The notes: a model not told the origin generated them from the letters alone. A DNA stretch of 64,000 nucleotides from Cupriavidus basilensis OR16 (GCF_000243095.1 NZ_AHJE01000057.1:43488-107487), one strand, 5' to 3'. Counted from the stretch's first letter, positions 17,337-25,569 are shown. Program-made: numbers and translations.

Positions 17337-17606
17337 TTAGTCGAACTCGACGTAGAGTTCGCCGCGCGGCCCGTCAAAGCCGACGCGCGGCACCTTGCCA
17401 TGCTCGCGGCTGGAGCGCGCCAGGGCGCGGAGCTCAGCCTGCCGGGCGGGCTCGCGCAGGCTGCGGCGGGCCTTGGTGCTGATCTCGACGGGCCCGCATT
17501 GCGGGTTGTCGCAGGCATAGAGCACCCATTGCCCATAGCTGCCTTGACGGGTGCGGGCGGCGGCCTGGGAGCCGCAGAGCGGGCAGGATTCTTGTTTTTC
17601 CTTCAT
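17337..17606 (-). CDS. Small zinc-ribbon-like hypothetical protein
   Basis: An 89-residue protein of unknown function with a probable zinc ribbon in its first half: CPLCGS near residue 8 and CDNPQCGP near residue 32 supply four cysteines. The second half is basic and helical (STKARRSLREPARQAELRAL), ending in an acidic tail. It could bind nucleic acid or a protein partner. I chose the ATG at 17606; one at 17615 adds three residues. It is divergent from the nitrile hydratase operon, separated by 337 bp, and no role in that operon is implied. Confidence 0.65.
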   Translation of the reverse strand: MKEKQESCPLCGSQAAARTRQGSYGQWVLYACDNPQCGPVEISTKARRSLREPARQAELRALARSSREHGKVPRVGFDGPRGELYVEFD

Positions 17607-17943
17607 CGCCGTCAATGGTCGTCAATGGTCGTAAAGGGGGAGGGTGACCGATGCAGGCGCCATGCTGCCTCGCTGGTGACAACGCCCAGCAAAAAACGCA
17701 TCTTGCGCTGCCACGCAGCGGGCCGGCCAAGGCCCTGCCAGACTTTGCATACAAGTCTGCGCAGTTCGCCGCCATGGTGCTGCCCCTCTTTCGAGGGGAT
17801 CGTTTTTCCCGGGAGCGGCGGGCGAGCGCGCCATGGGGCGTGCCGGGCCGGCCGGATTGCCAGGCGCCGCGGGCGCGGCCATACTGAGCGCTTAGCCGTG
17901 TCCGCGCCAGAGCGATCCCGGAACGATCTCCCCCTAAACACCG
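17607..17943. other. Divergent intergenic region upstream of the nitrile hydratase operon
   Basis: No gene is seen. The stretch contains a 10-bp tandem duplication (GTCAATGGTC at 17611-17620 and 17621-17630) next to the zinc-ribbon gene start, and an intrinsic-terminator-like hairpin at 17783-17807 about 140 bp before nthA. It must hold the promoters of both divergent units, but I cannot place -10/-35 boxes with confidence. Confidence 0.55.
17783..17807 (+). terminator. Intrinsic-terminator-like hairpin in the nthA leader
   Basis: CCCCTC (17783-17788) and GAGGGG (17793-17798) form a 6-bp stem with loop TTTC, followed after four bases by TTTTT (17803-17807). On the + strand there is no gene just upstream (the nearest ends at 16579), so it either insulates the nitrile hydratase operon from readthrough or acts as a leader attenuator. 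Confidence 0.45.
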
Positions 17944-18636
17944 ATGCGCCAAGACTCTCCCGACTCGCCAGCCAGGCCTCCGCATGACCATGACCATGAC
18001 CATGATCACGACCATGATCACGGCGGCAGCACGCTATCCGAGATGGACCTGCGCGTGCGCGCGCTGGAATCCCTGCTGGTGGAGAAGGGCTATGTCGACC
18101 CGGCCGCGCTGGATCTCCTGATCGAGACCTACGAGCAGCACATCGGCCCGCGCAACGGCGCGCGCGTGGTGGCCAAGGCCTGGGCCGATCCGGCCTACAA
18201 GGCGTGGCTGCTGGCGGACGCCACCGCGGCCATCGCCTCGCTCGGCTTCACCGGGCGCCAGGGCGAGCACATGATCGTGCTGGAGAACACGCCTGCGACC
18301 CACAACATGGTGGTGTGCACCCTGTGCTCCTGCTATCCCTGGCCAGTGCTGGGACTGCCGCCGGTCTGGTACAAGTCCGCGCCTTACCGCGCCCGGGCGG
18401 TGATCGACCCGCGCGGCGTGCTGCGCGATTTCGGTTTTACGCTGCCGCAGGCGGTGCAGATCCAGGTGTGGGACTCCACCGCCGAGCTGCGCTACCTGGT
18501 GCTGCCCATGCGCCCGGCCGGGACCGAAGGCTGGAGCGAGCAAGCGCTGGCGGAACTGGTGACCCGTGACGCAATGATCGGCACGGGGTTGCTGCCAGAT
18601 GTGACCGTGCCGGCAACGGCAGGGGAGCCGCAATGA
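17944..18636 (+). CDS. nthA: Nitrile hydratase subunit alpha, cobalt type
   Basis: A 230-residue alpha subunit of nitrile hydratase, which hydrates nitriles to amides in an alpha-beta heterodimer. The metal-claw motif VCTLCSCYPW (Cys125, Cys128, Ser129, Cys130) has Thr at position 126; Thr here marks cobalt enzymes, Ser marks iron enzymes. Other family blocks are KGYVDPAALD, NGARVVAKAWADP, and LPPVWYKSAPYRARAVIDPR. The N terminus carries an alternating His-Asp run (residues 14-26; seven His, six Asp), which may help bind cobalt. It overlaps nthB by 4 bp. There is no amidase nearby, so the fate of the amide is unclear. Confidence 0.95.
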   Translation: MRQDSPDSPARPPHDHDHDHDHDHDHGGSTLSEMDLRVRALESLLVEKGYVDPAALDLLIETYEQHIGPRNGARVVAKAWADPAYKAWLLADATAAIASLGFTGRQGEHMIVLENTPATHNMVVCTLCSCYPWPVLGLPPVWYKSAPYRARAVIDPRGVLRDFGFTLPQAVQIQVWDSTAELRYLVLPMRPAGTEGWSEQALAELVTRDAMIGTGLLPDVTVPATAGEPQ

Positions 18637-19304
18637 ACGGTGGCCAGGACCTCGGCGGCATGCACGGTTTCGGCCCGGTTAGCCCGGAAGCCGATGAGCC
18701 CGTGTTCCACGCCGGCTGGGAGCGCCGCATGCTCGCGCTGACGCTCGCCATGGGCGCGGTCGGCAAGTGGAATATCGACACCATGCGCGCGGCCCGTGAA
18801 AGCCTGCCGCCGGCGCAGTACCTTGGCAGCAGCTACTACCAGATCTGGTTCGAAGGCCTCAAGGCCATGCTGGTCAAGACCGGTCTGGCTAGCGCGGAAG
18901 AAATCGCAAGCGGGGCATCCACCACGCCGCCACTGCCCCTCGCGCGCATCCTCAGCGCGGAGCAGGTCGGCCCAGCCTTGGCGCGCGGCACACCCAGCGC
19001 CCGGCCGGCCTCCGGGCAAGCCGGTTTCCACGTGGGCGACCTGGTACGCACCCGCCAGATGCATCCCGCCGGCCACACCCGGCTACCGCGCTATTGCCGT
19101 GGCCGCCAAGGCGAGATCGTGGCCGTGCATGGCGCCCATGTGTTCCCGGATGCCAGCGCGGCCGGCGCCGGCGACCAGCCGCAGTGGCTCTACACCGTGC
19201 GTTTTGCCGCCACCGAGTTGTGGGGGGCCGACACCACGGCGGCCTCGGTCTGCGCGGATTGCTGGGAGTCTTACCTTGATCCGGCGGAGCTGGCCCATGG
19301 TTGA
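18633..19304 (+). CDS. nthB: Nitrile hydratase subunit beta
   Basis: A 223-residue beta subunit that pairs with NthA to form the nitrile hydratase active site. The opening MNGGQDLGGMHGFGPV is diagnostic. The N-terminal helical domain continues through YLGSSYYQIWFEGLKAML, and the C-terminal SH3-like barrel contains FHVGDLVRTRQMHPAGHTRLPRY and the end of the fold WESYLDP, with residues that contact the alpha subunit's oxidised cysteines. The start overlaps nthA by 4 bp (ATGA). Its 3' end overlaps the accessory gene by 8 bp, so the three proteins are probably made in coordinated amounts. Confidence 0.95.
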   Translation: MNGGQDLGGMHGFGPVSPEADEPVFHAGWERRMLALTLAMGAVGKWNIDTMRAARESLPPAQYLGSSYYQIWFEGLKAMLVKTGLASAEEIASGASTTPPLPLARILSAEQVGPALARGTPSARPASGQAGFHVGDLVRTRQMHPAGHTRLPRYCRGRQGEIVAVHGAHVFPDASAAGAGDQPQWLYTVRFAATELWGADTTAASVCADCWESYLDPAELAHG

Positions 19305-19683
19305 TGCGGCGTCAACTTTACCTTCGCCGGCAAGCCTGCAGGCCATGCGGGCCGCGCTGCCGGCGCTGCCTTGCGACAGCACCGGCCCGGTGTTCCGTGA
19401 GCCCTGGGAAGCACAGGCCTTTGCGCTGGCGCTCGCCCTGCATGAGCGCGGCGCCTTTACCTGGGCGGAATGGGCGGCCAGTCTGTCCCAGGTCATCCGC
19501 GAAGCCCAGGCGGGCGGGGATCCCGACAACGGCGAGCATTACTACCGTTTCTGGCTGAGCGCGCTGGAGCGGCTCGCCGCCGCCAAGGGCCTGGTCGACG
19601 GCGCCGCGCTGCAGGACCGGCGCAACGCGTGGGACGCGGCGGCCCGGCGCACGCCGCACGGCCAGCCGATCGAGCTTGACTGA
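19297..19683 (+). CDS. Nitrile hydratase accessory protein (activator)
   Basis: A 128-residue protein homologous to the N-terminal helical domain of nitrile hydratase beta, as in the accessory/activator proteins (P14K/NthE-like) that help load cobalt into the alpha subunit. Key blocks are FREPWEAQAFALALALHERG, FTWAEWAASLSQVI, and YYRFWLSALERLAAAKGLVD. The ATG at 19297 lies inside the end of nthB (8-bp overlap), which sets the start despite a longer open frame upstream. It completes a minimal alpha-beta-activator operon. No cobalt permease gene is adjacent. Confidence 0.85.
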   Translation: MVDAASTLPSPASLQAMRAALPALPCDSTGPVFREPWEAQAFALALALHERGAFTWAEWAASLSQVIREAQAGGDPDNGEHYYRFWLSALERLAAAKGLVDGAALQDRRNAWDAAARRTPHGQPIELD

Positions 19684-19854
19684 GGTGCCAAGGGGTAGAT
19701 TTAACGTGACTTCCAGGCCAAAGACATGCCGCCGGCGGGCGTCCGGCCATTTGCCCGCCAGCGATCCGGCCCCGCTCGTGCTACCGTAGCGGACTAGACG
19801 CTATCAAGCGCCCCGATGCCGAGCCGCCAAGGCCGGCGCCAAACTCCGACTGAC

Positions 19855-20451
19855 ATGAACGACACAGAGATCCAGCTGATCGGTTCGGCCCGCTTGCCGA
19901 CCCGTTTTGGCGAATTTACCGCCCACGCCTTCAAGGGTGCCGTTTCGGGCATTGAACACCTTGCGCTGAGCGTCGGCGACATCACTGGCGAGGCCGTGCT
20001 GACCCGCCTGCACTCCGAATGCCTGACCGGCGACGTGTTCGGCTCGTGCCGTTGCGACTGTGGCGAACAGCTCGACCTGGCGATGAAGAAGATCGCCGAG
20101 GAAGGCCGCGGCATCCTGTTGTACCTGCGCGGGCAGGAAGGGCGCGGGATTGGCCTGGGCCACAAGATCCGCGCCTATGCGCTGCAGGACGGCGGGCTCG
20201 ACACGGTCGACGCCAACCTGGCGCTGGGCCAGGAGATTGACAGCCGCAACTACGCCTTTGCCGCCGACCTGCTGCATCAGTGGGGCGTCAAGTCGATCCG
20301 GCTGATGAGCAACAATCCAAAGAAGAAGCAGGCGCTGGAAGCCGCAGGCATCACGGTGGTCGAGCAGATGCGCCACATTGTCCCGTCCAACGTCGAGAAC
20401 GAAAAATACCTGGAGACCAAGCGCGAGCGGATGGGGCACCTGCTGGATTGA
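19855..20451 (+). CDS. ribA: GTP cyclohydrolase II
   Basis: A 198-residue cytosolic enzyme that opens GTP to 2,5-diamino-6-ribosylamino-pyrimidinone 5'-phosphate, formate and pyrophosphate, the first step of riboflavin synthesis. Zinc ligands lie in CLTGDVFGSCRCDCGEQL, and the substrate motif LRGQEGRGIGLGHKIRAYALQD is complete apart from minor changes (cited in two parts, LRGQEGRGIGL and HKIRAYALQD). SNNPKKKQALEAAGI near the end is typical. I chose the ATG at 19855, which gives the usual length; an ATG at 19816 adds 13 residues. It stands 171 bp after the nitrile hydratase operon; no FMN riboswitch pattern is seen upstream. Confidence 0.95.
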   Translation: MNDTEIQLIGSARLPTRFGEFTAHAFKGAVSGIEHLALSVGDITGEAVLTRLHSECLTGDVFGSCRCDCGEQLDLAMKKIAEEGRGILLYLRGQEGRGIGLGHKIRAYALQDGGLDTVDANLALGQEIDSRNYAFAADLLHQWGVKSIRLMSNNPKKKQALEAAGITVVEQMRHIVPSNVENEKYLETKRERMGHLLD

Positions 20452-20479
20452 AGCGCCGGGCGGCAAGCCAGGTGTCATG

Positions 20480-20509
20480 GCCCGGCATGGCGCTGGCGCC
20501 ATGCCGGGC
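20480..20509 (+). terminator. Strong GC hairpin downstream of ribA
   Basis: GCCCGGCATGGCGC (20480-20493) and GCGCCATGCCGGGC (20496-20509) form a 14-bp perfect stem around TG, 28 nt past the ribA stop. No U-tract follows, so it would act as a non-canonical terminator or an mRNA 3'-end barrier. Confidence 0.5.
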
Positions 20510-20623
20510 TGGAGGGTGCAAAAGCACGATCCGAGCTACTGAAAGCGCACAAATTGGGCAATGCACATAGCCTTGTCCGGCTACACTTTCGGATCGACGC
20601 TCTCCTTTAGGCCGCCTTCCAAC

Positions 20624-21982
20624 ATGCTTGCCACGATTCGACGCAGATGCGGTGACAGCTTGGTGCGCCTGCGCCGCCTGCTGGCCAGGGAAGTACATCT
20701 CGATATCCGCCAGCCCGCGCAGATAAAGCGTATTCATTTGCTGGGATTGCTCGCCTTCGTCGGCTATCCGCTGTTTTACGTTGTCTGGAAGTATCTCTTT
20801 CCGCAACCGTACGAGAGCCTGACGCTGCGGCTGCTCGCCATGGTGATGTTCGCCCCGCTAATTCTTACCGGCGACCTGCGCGATCGCAAATGGCTGCCGG
20901 CCTATTTCTTTGTCACGCTGACCTACGGGCTATCGTTCCTGTTCGTCTACTTGTATCTGATGAATCACGGCAACCTGGTGTGGTCCCAGTCGCTGGTGAT
21001 TGCCGTGGTCATCCTGTTCAATTTCAGCGGTTGGCTAGCGGGCGCCGCTTCGCTCGCACTGGGAACGGCCGGGGCCTGGCTGGTCTACCGCTGGATGACT
21101 CCGCCGGCTGAGATTCTTACGGTCGACTGGCTGATGGAGCTACCGATCATCGGCTTCACGATCTGTACCGTCGCCGTGCTCAAGATCGACCAGCGCATCC
21201 TGATCCAGGAAAAACTCGACGGCATGGCGATCGCGCTGGGCACCGTTGCCCATGAGTTGCGCACGCCGATTCGCAGCATCGGCTCGACCGCGCGGGGCAT
21301 GGCGCGTTACCTGCCCGGCTTGATTCGCTTCTATCAAGAAAACGAGACCCCGGCGAACACGCTGAACCTGCCGGCGGGACATTTCGGGCTGCTCAAGGAC
21401 GCTTTGCCGCGTATCCAGCTTGAGGTTGACCGCATGAACCATGGCATCGACGTCCTGCTTGTGAACGCGCGGGTGGGTGCAATGCAGGAACCAAGCGAGG
21501 AGTTTCTCCTGGGCAACGCCATCAGCGAGGCCTTGGCGCGCTACCCCTTTGAAGCGGGGCAGCGCGAGAGCGTTCATGTCGATCTGGACGAGGATTTCAT
21601 GGTGCGCGCGGACCAAAAACTCCTGGTCATGGTGCTGTTCAACCTCATCAAGAATGCGCTGCATGCCATGGCCCGGGCAGGTCATGGCGAAATCCGGCTG
21701 CGCACCGAGCGCGGCGCTCGCCGAAACCGGCTGATCTTCCGCGACACCGGCAGCGGCATTCCCGCGCGCGAGCTGTCATCGATCTTCAAGCGCTTTCATA
21801 CTTACCCCCGCAACGAAGGCACGGGCATCGGCCTGGCCTTCTGCAAAGACACGCTGGAAGCATGGAGTGGCCGCGTGCATTGCCACTCCGTCGAGCATGA
21901 GTACACGGAGTTCGTACTGGAGTTTCCTCCCGTCGCTGCGCCAGCCACGCCGGCCAGGGAGAGTGCCGGCGCGGCTGGCTAG
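20624..21982 (+). CDS. cqsS: CqsS/LqsS-like quorum-sensing sensor histidine kinase
   Basis: A 452-residue membrane histidine kinase. About six hydrophobic helices fill residues 36-190. The H-box VAHELRTPIRSIGSTARGMA follows (His210), then NLIKNALHAM (N box), DTGSGIP (G1) and GTGIGLAFCKDTLEAWSG (G2). This layout, and convergence with a CqsA-type synthase 18 bp away, identifies it as the probable receptor for an alpha-hydroxyketone autoinducer. Unlike Vibrio CqsS it has no C-terminal receiver, so it needs a separate response regulator, and none is adjacent. The ATG at 20624 is preferred; one at 20561 would add 21 residues. The ligand identity is inference. Confidence 0.85.
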   Translation: MLATIRRRCGDSLVRLRRLLAREVHLDIRQPAQIKRIHLLGLLAFVGYPLFYVVWKYLFPQPYESLTLRLLAMVMFAPLILTGDLRDRKWLPAYFFVTLTYGLSFLFVYLYLMNHGNLVWSQSLVIAVVILFNFSGWLAGAASLALGTAGAWLVYRWMTPPAEILTVDWLMELPIIGFTICTVAVLKIDQRILIQEKLDGMAIALGTVAHELRTPIRSIGSTARGMARYLPGLIRFYQENETPANTLNLPAGHFGLLKDALPRIQLEVDRMNHGIDVLLVNARVGAMQEPSEEFLLGNAISEALARYPFEAGQRESVHVDLDEDFMVRADQKLLVMVLFNLIKNALHAMARAGHGEIRLRTERGARRNRLIFRDTGSGIPARELSSIFKRFHTYPRNEGTGIGLAFCKDTLEAWSGRVHCHSVEHEYTEFVLEFPPVAAPATPARESAGAAG

Positions 21983-22000
21983 GCGGCTTGCTTGCCGGGA

Positions 22001-23326
22001 TCAGGCGGCGCCGAACGCCGTTTCCAGCGCTTCGTGAGGCACTAGCGTTGAGGCCTGCCTGTCTGCGACCAGCCTGGCGCGAGGCGCATTTCGCAGCCGC
22101 TGGGTGGAGCGCCAGCTAGCCAGGCCGATCTCATCGCGGATCTCGGCGCAGACCTGGATCAGACGATCGATTTCCACGGCGGTCAGGCATGCGTTCATGG
22201 TCAGCCGCATCAGAGCCCGGTCACGCGCAGTGGCCGGCGCGCAGAACACGGCACCAAAGATGCCGCGCGCCTGCAAGGCATTGCGCAACGCTAGCGTTTG
22301 CTGCTCCGTACCGGACTCCAGCGAGATGATCTGCTCCGATCCTGCCGACACGTTGTAGCCTAGGCCGGCAAGCGCACTGCGCACCTCGCCTGAGACCGCG
22401 TGCAACCGCGCCCGGCGATCATCGGCCGCGACAATAAAATCGGCGGCCGCATCGAACCACGCCAGTTCATGGTGCAACAGCCCCGAGCTGAAAATGGCGG
22501 GGCGCGACTCCATGGCGAAATAACCCTTGAACGAGGACGGGCAGGTGATCAATCCGGCCCGGCCACCAAAGGCTTTGGCGAGGCTGGCAGTCTGGAAATG
22601 GACCCGGCGCGACAGCCCGAGTTGCGCCACGAGCCCCGCGCCAGCGGGGCCGTGAGTGCCCAGGGAGTGAGACTCGTCGACCACCAGCACGCTCCCGGTG
22701 CGCTCTGCCACGTCCACGAAATCGGCCAGTGGGCACAGGCTACCATTGGTGCTATATACGGCATCCACCACGATGATGCCCGGGCCATCCTTGCGGATCT
22801 GGCGCTCGGCATGCTCAGCGTCGTTGTGGATGAAGGGAATGGCGCGGGCATGCGCGGCGTGCGCGCCTTCCCACAATGACATATGGGCCAGCATGTCCAG
22901 GTAGACAGGCGTGCGCTCATTGGCGATGCTCTGCAGCAAGCCCACGTTGGCAGCCCAGCCAGACTGGCACAGCAAGCTGTCCTCGGCGCCGGTGAACGCC
23001 GCCAGCTTGTGCTCGAGGCGGCTGGTGGGATTGTTACCGTGCAGGAAAATCGCCGACATCAGCAACTCGCTCTCCGGCCGGGACATCGCCGTGCTCTGGG
23101 CCGTGACCAGCGCCTGCTCGCCAAGCAGGCAAAGATAGTCGTTGCTGGAAAAATGCACCGCATCGGGTCCGGGTTGCCGTCCGTGCAGCAAATGGCTGCC
23201 GCCCCAACGTTTCTGTACCCGTTCTACCTCGTGCTCCGCTACCCGCGTGGTGACAAAGTCTGGCCATGCCGCTGCCGCTCTCGACACGTTGGCAGTTTGC
23301 AGACAGGCCTGATTGGTATTGCTCAT
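22001..23326 (-). CDS. cqsA: CqsA/LqsA-like alpha-hydroxyketone autoinducer synthase
   Basis: A 441-residue PLP-dependent alpha-oxoamine-synthase-fold enzyme. The family condenses an acyl-CoA with an amino donor to make alpha-aminoketone/alpha-hydroxyketone signals (CAI-1, LAI-1). The PLP lysine is Lys251 in FQTASLAKAFGGRAG, the pyridine-binding Asp is Asp217 in VVDESHSLGTHGPAGAG, and the HFSSNDYLCLLG and FLHGNNPTSRLEHKL segments are characteristic of CqsA as opposed to BioF or KBL. The ATG at 23326 has AGGGG upstream; ATG 23437 is too far. It converges on cqsS with 18 bp between stops. A GC hairpin lies in its leader. Chain length of the signal is unknown. Confidence 0.88.
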   Translation of the reverse strand: MSNTNQACLQTANVSRAAAAWPDFVTTRVAEHEVERVQKRWGGSHLLHGRQPGPDAVHFSSNDYLCLLGEQALVTAQSTAMSRPESELLMSAIFLHGNNPTSRLEHKLAAFTGAEDSLLCQSGWAANVGLLQSIANERTPVYLDMLAHMSLWEGAHAAHARAIPFIHNDAEHAERQIRKDGPGIIVVDAVYSTNGSLCPLADFVDVAERTGSVLVVDESHSLGTHGPAGAGLVAQLGLSRRVHFQTASLAKAFGGRAGLITCPSSFKGYFAMESRPAIFSSGLLHHELAWFDAAADFIVAADDRRARLHAVSGEVRSALAGLGYNVSAGSEQIISLESGTEQQTLALRNALQARGIFGAVFCAPATARDRALMRLTMNACLTAVEIDRLIQVCAEIRDEIGLASWRSTQRLRNAPRARLVADRQASTLVPHEALETAFGAA

Positions 23327-23359
23327 TGCTTTCCCCTTGGAAGTACTCCGACGAAAGAA

Positions 23360-23378
23360 CCGGCCGCAAGACGGCCGG
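23360..23378 (-). promoter_or_regulatory. GC-rich hairpin in the cqsA leader
   Basis: CCGGCCG (23360-23366) and CGGCCGG (23372-23378) form a 7-bp stem with a 5-nt loop, 34-52 nt upstream of the cqsA ATG. It could form in the 5' leader and influence translation, but could also be a dimer-binding DNA site. Confidence 0.35.
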
Positions 23379-23553
23379 CGATGATCGTGGCAACGCAGGC
23401 GCCACCCGTGCCCCGTGTTTGTAGCTTTGCCTGTCATGTACGGTCCGGGGCTAGCGTGGCTGCCTGCAGCGTGTTGCGTCGACAGGCTATTCTGCCGTGC
23501 GCCGGAGAATTCTCCCTGTTCACTCGCGTACAGCTTGCGCGGCGATATCTGGC

Positions 23554-24405
23554 CTACATCTGCGCGAGGACCTCGGCGGGCGCGTTGGCGGGAAGCATTC
23601 CAACGGCTCGCGCAATCACGGCAGCGGCCGGATGAACCTTGTCCAGCTGCAGATATTCAGTAGGGGCGTGGCCCAGCACGCGGCGGAACATGGTCGAGAA
23701 AGCCGCCGGGCTCTCATAGCCGTAATCCAGGGCAATGCGGGTGACCGCGTCGCCAGCGGCCAGCCGTGACAGGGCCAGGACGACGCAGGCGCGCTGGCGC
23801 CATGCCGCGAACGCCATGCCGGTCTGCTCACGGAAAAAGCGGCTGAAGGTCCGGATGCTCATATGCAGCGCCAGTGCCCAGCGCTGCGGCGAATCATGCG
23901 TGTCGGGCCGCTGCAGGAATGCGTGGCAAAGCGCTGCGAGCCGCGCATCGCGCGGCAGCGGAATATGCAAGGGTAGCGCCGTCATGCGGGCAACCTCATG
24001 CAGCAGCAGGGTCACCAGCGCGCCGTCCCGGCCTTGTGGATCGTAGTGCGCCGGCATCTCCACGGCGCCAATCAGCAATTGCCGCATCAAGGCGGATACC
24101 CCCATCACCTGACAGGCGTCGCCCGGCCCGGGCATAGCGCCGGGCTCGATATACAGGCTACGCGTGCTGACGCCCAGCATGGTCACTTCATGCTCTATCC
24201 CCGGCGGAATCCAGACCGCGCGCTGCGGCGGAACGATCCAGTTACCGTCGCGCGTAACCACGTGCATCACACCCGTGACGCCATAGAGCAGTTGCGCGCG
24301 GCGATGGGCGTGGCGCGGCAACAGGTAGCCCTTCGGGTAGTCGGTGCCGATCGCGACCACGGGCCTGGGCACGTGGTCGTAGTCGTCGATGCGGGCGTTG
24401 AGCAT
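23554..24405 (-). CDS. AraC family transcriptional regulator (cupin sensor)
   Basis: A 283-residue AraC/XylS regulator. The N-terminal half is a cupin effector domain (YPKGYLLPRHAHRRAQLLYG and the metal/ligand-pocket block VWIPPGIEHEV). The C-terminal half has two helix-turn-helix motifs (LHMSIRTFSRFFREQTGMAF and VTRIALDYGYESPAAFSTMF). Neither candidate start (24405 or 24495) has a strong ribosome site; 24405 gives the family-typical MLNARIDDYDHV. It is divergent from the TauE-type exporter, so it may control that gene, a common arrangement for this regulator type. The effector is unknown. Confidence 0.88.
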   Translation of the reverse strand: MLNARIDDYDHVPRPVVAIGTDYPKGYLLPRHAHRRAQLLYGVTGVMHVVTRDGNWIVPPQRAVWIPPGIEHEVTMLGVSTRSLYIEPGAMPGPGDACQVMGVSALMRQLLIGAVEMPAHYDPQGRDGALVTLLLHEVARMTALPLHIPLPRDARLAALCHAFLQRPDTHDSPQRWALALHMSIRTFSRFFREQTGMAFAAWRQRACVVLALSRLAAGDAVTRIALDYGYESPAAFSTMFRRVLGHAPTEYLQLDKVHPAAAVIARAVGMLPANAPAEVLAQM

Positions 24406-24554
24406 GGAGGGTACGGGCGGCGGAAGGGATGGGCGGCCGCATGGCTGGTTGGCCGAAATACAAATATTATTGACCAATCTTCGAAAGTTGGCCATGCCAA
24501 CCGCACGTATCGTGAGTGGACCTGGAACCCCCTGGAACCCATTCCTCCTTAGCG

Positions 24555-25364
24555 ATGCTTTTTCTTCTCTTTATCCTGTTCGGCTGCCTGACTGGCGTGA
24601 CCACCGTGCTGTTTGGCTTTGGTGGCGGGTTTGTGGTGGTGCCTTTGCTGTACCGCGCACTGAGCGCCGCCGACGCGCACGCGCCGGGACAGTCCGCCAT
24701 GCACATCGCCATCGCCACCTCGACGGCAGCAATGATCCTGAGTGCCTCGCTCGCCACGCGCAAGCACCGCCTGGCGGGCAACATCCTGTGGCCGTATCTG
24801 TGGCCGCTGGGGGGATTCATCGGGTTGGGCGCCGTCATGGGGGCCGGCGCCACCATGCTGGCGAGCAGTGACGTGGTGCGCCTTGTCTTCGTGGCCTACC
24901 TGGGCGTCACGCTGCTGGATTGCCTGGCGCGCCGCGGATTCCTCGCGCGTTCCGGGGCGGGTTCGCCCCAGCGGCTCGGCCAGGCGCAGACGGTGGCGGG
25001 CGGCCTGGCGATCGGCCTGGTCGCCACGTTCCTTGGCGTGGGTGGCAGCGTCATGACCGTGCCCCTGCTGCGCCGCCGTGGCCTGAGCATGGCGCAAGCC
25101 ACGGCGATGGCGAACCCCTTGAGCCTGCCGGTCGCCGTCCCGGGCACCCTGGCCTACGTGGCCATGGCTTGGTACCAGCCGGTGGCGCTGGGCAGCGGTT
25201 TTCTGGGGTACATCGACCTTGCCGCGCTCGGGTTGCTAGCGCTCGGCTCGCTGGCAGGCATCCACCTCGCCGCCCCGCTGGCCGGGCGCATCCCCGACCG
25301 GGTGCATGCGCGTGTCTATCTCGGCCTGCTGGCCCTGGTGATGGTCAGCATGATGTTCAAGTAA
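24555..25364 (+). CDS. TauE/SafE family sulfite/anion exporter
   Basis: A 269-residue inner-membrane protein with about eight hydrophobic helices and the internal duplication typical of the TauE/SafE (DUF81) family. Glycine-rich segments at the start of each half (FGFGGGFVVVPLLYR and FLGVGGSVMTVPLLRRRG) mark the two repeats. Members export sulfite, sulfoacetate or other small organic anions. The ATG at 24555 starts the first helix directly; a GTG at 24516 would add 13 residues. It is divergent from an AraC regulator 150 bp away. The exported compound is unknown. Confidence 0.88.
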   Translation: MLFLLFILFGCLTGVTTVLFGFGGGFVVVPLLYRALSAADAHAPGQSAMHIAIATSTAAMILSASLATRKHRLAGNILWPYLWPLGGFIGLGAVMGAGATMLASSDVVRLVFVAYLGVTLLDCLARRGFLARSGAGSPQRLGQAQTVAGGLAIGLVATFLGVGGSVMTVPLLRRRGLSMAQATAMANPLSLPVAVPGTLAYVAMAWYQPVALGSGFLGYIDLAALGLLALGSLAGIHLAAPLAGRIPDRVHARVYLGLLALVMVSMMFK

Positions 25365-25485
25365 GCGCAACCCGGAACCGCTGAACACGCGATAAGGCGT
25401 TGACACGGCTGGCAAGAATATCTCCGGACTGAACGCGACCTGCGCGACCGCAATCGCCCAGCACGAACTGCCGCCGCGGCCGGAT

Positions 25486-25512
25486 AGGGGCAGGAGGGGC
25501 AGGAGGGGCAGG
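25486..25512. repeat. 9-bp tandem repeat, three copies
   Basis: AGGGGCAGG is repeated three times without interruption (25486-25494, 25495-25503, 25504-25512) in the intergenic region 58 bp before a small conserved gene. It is a short minisatellite that could vary in copy number. No function is evident. Confidence 0.75.
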
Positions 25513-25569
25513 TTTGGCATCCCGCCCAAAAGCCTTCTAAGATCAAGGCACATTCACTCGTCCAGGAAC

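Noticed and set aside
19684..19854. FMN riboswitch upstream of ribA
   Set aside because: The 171-bp leader lacks the conserved RFN-element blocks I would expect, so no riboswitch is called.
25486..25512. CRISPR-like array
   Set aside because: The units are 9 bp and directly contiguous without spacers; it is a simple tandem repeat. The same applies to 7800-7835 and 58444-58471.
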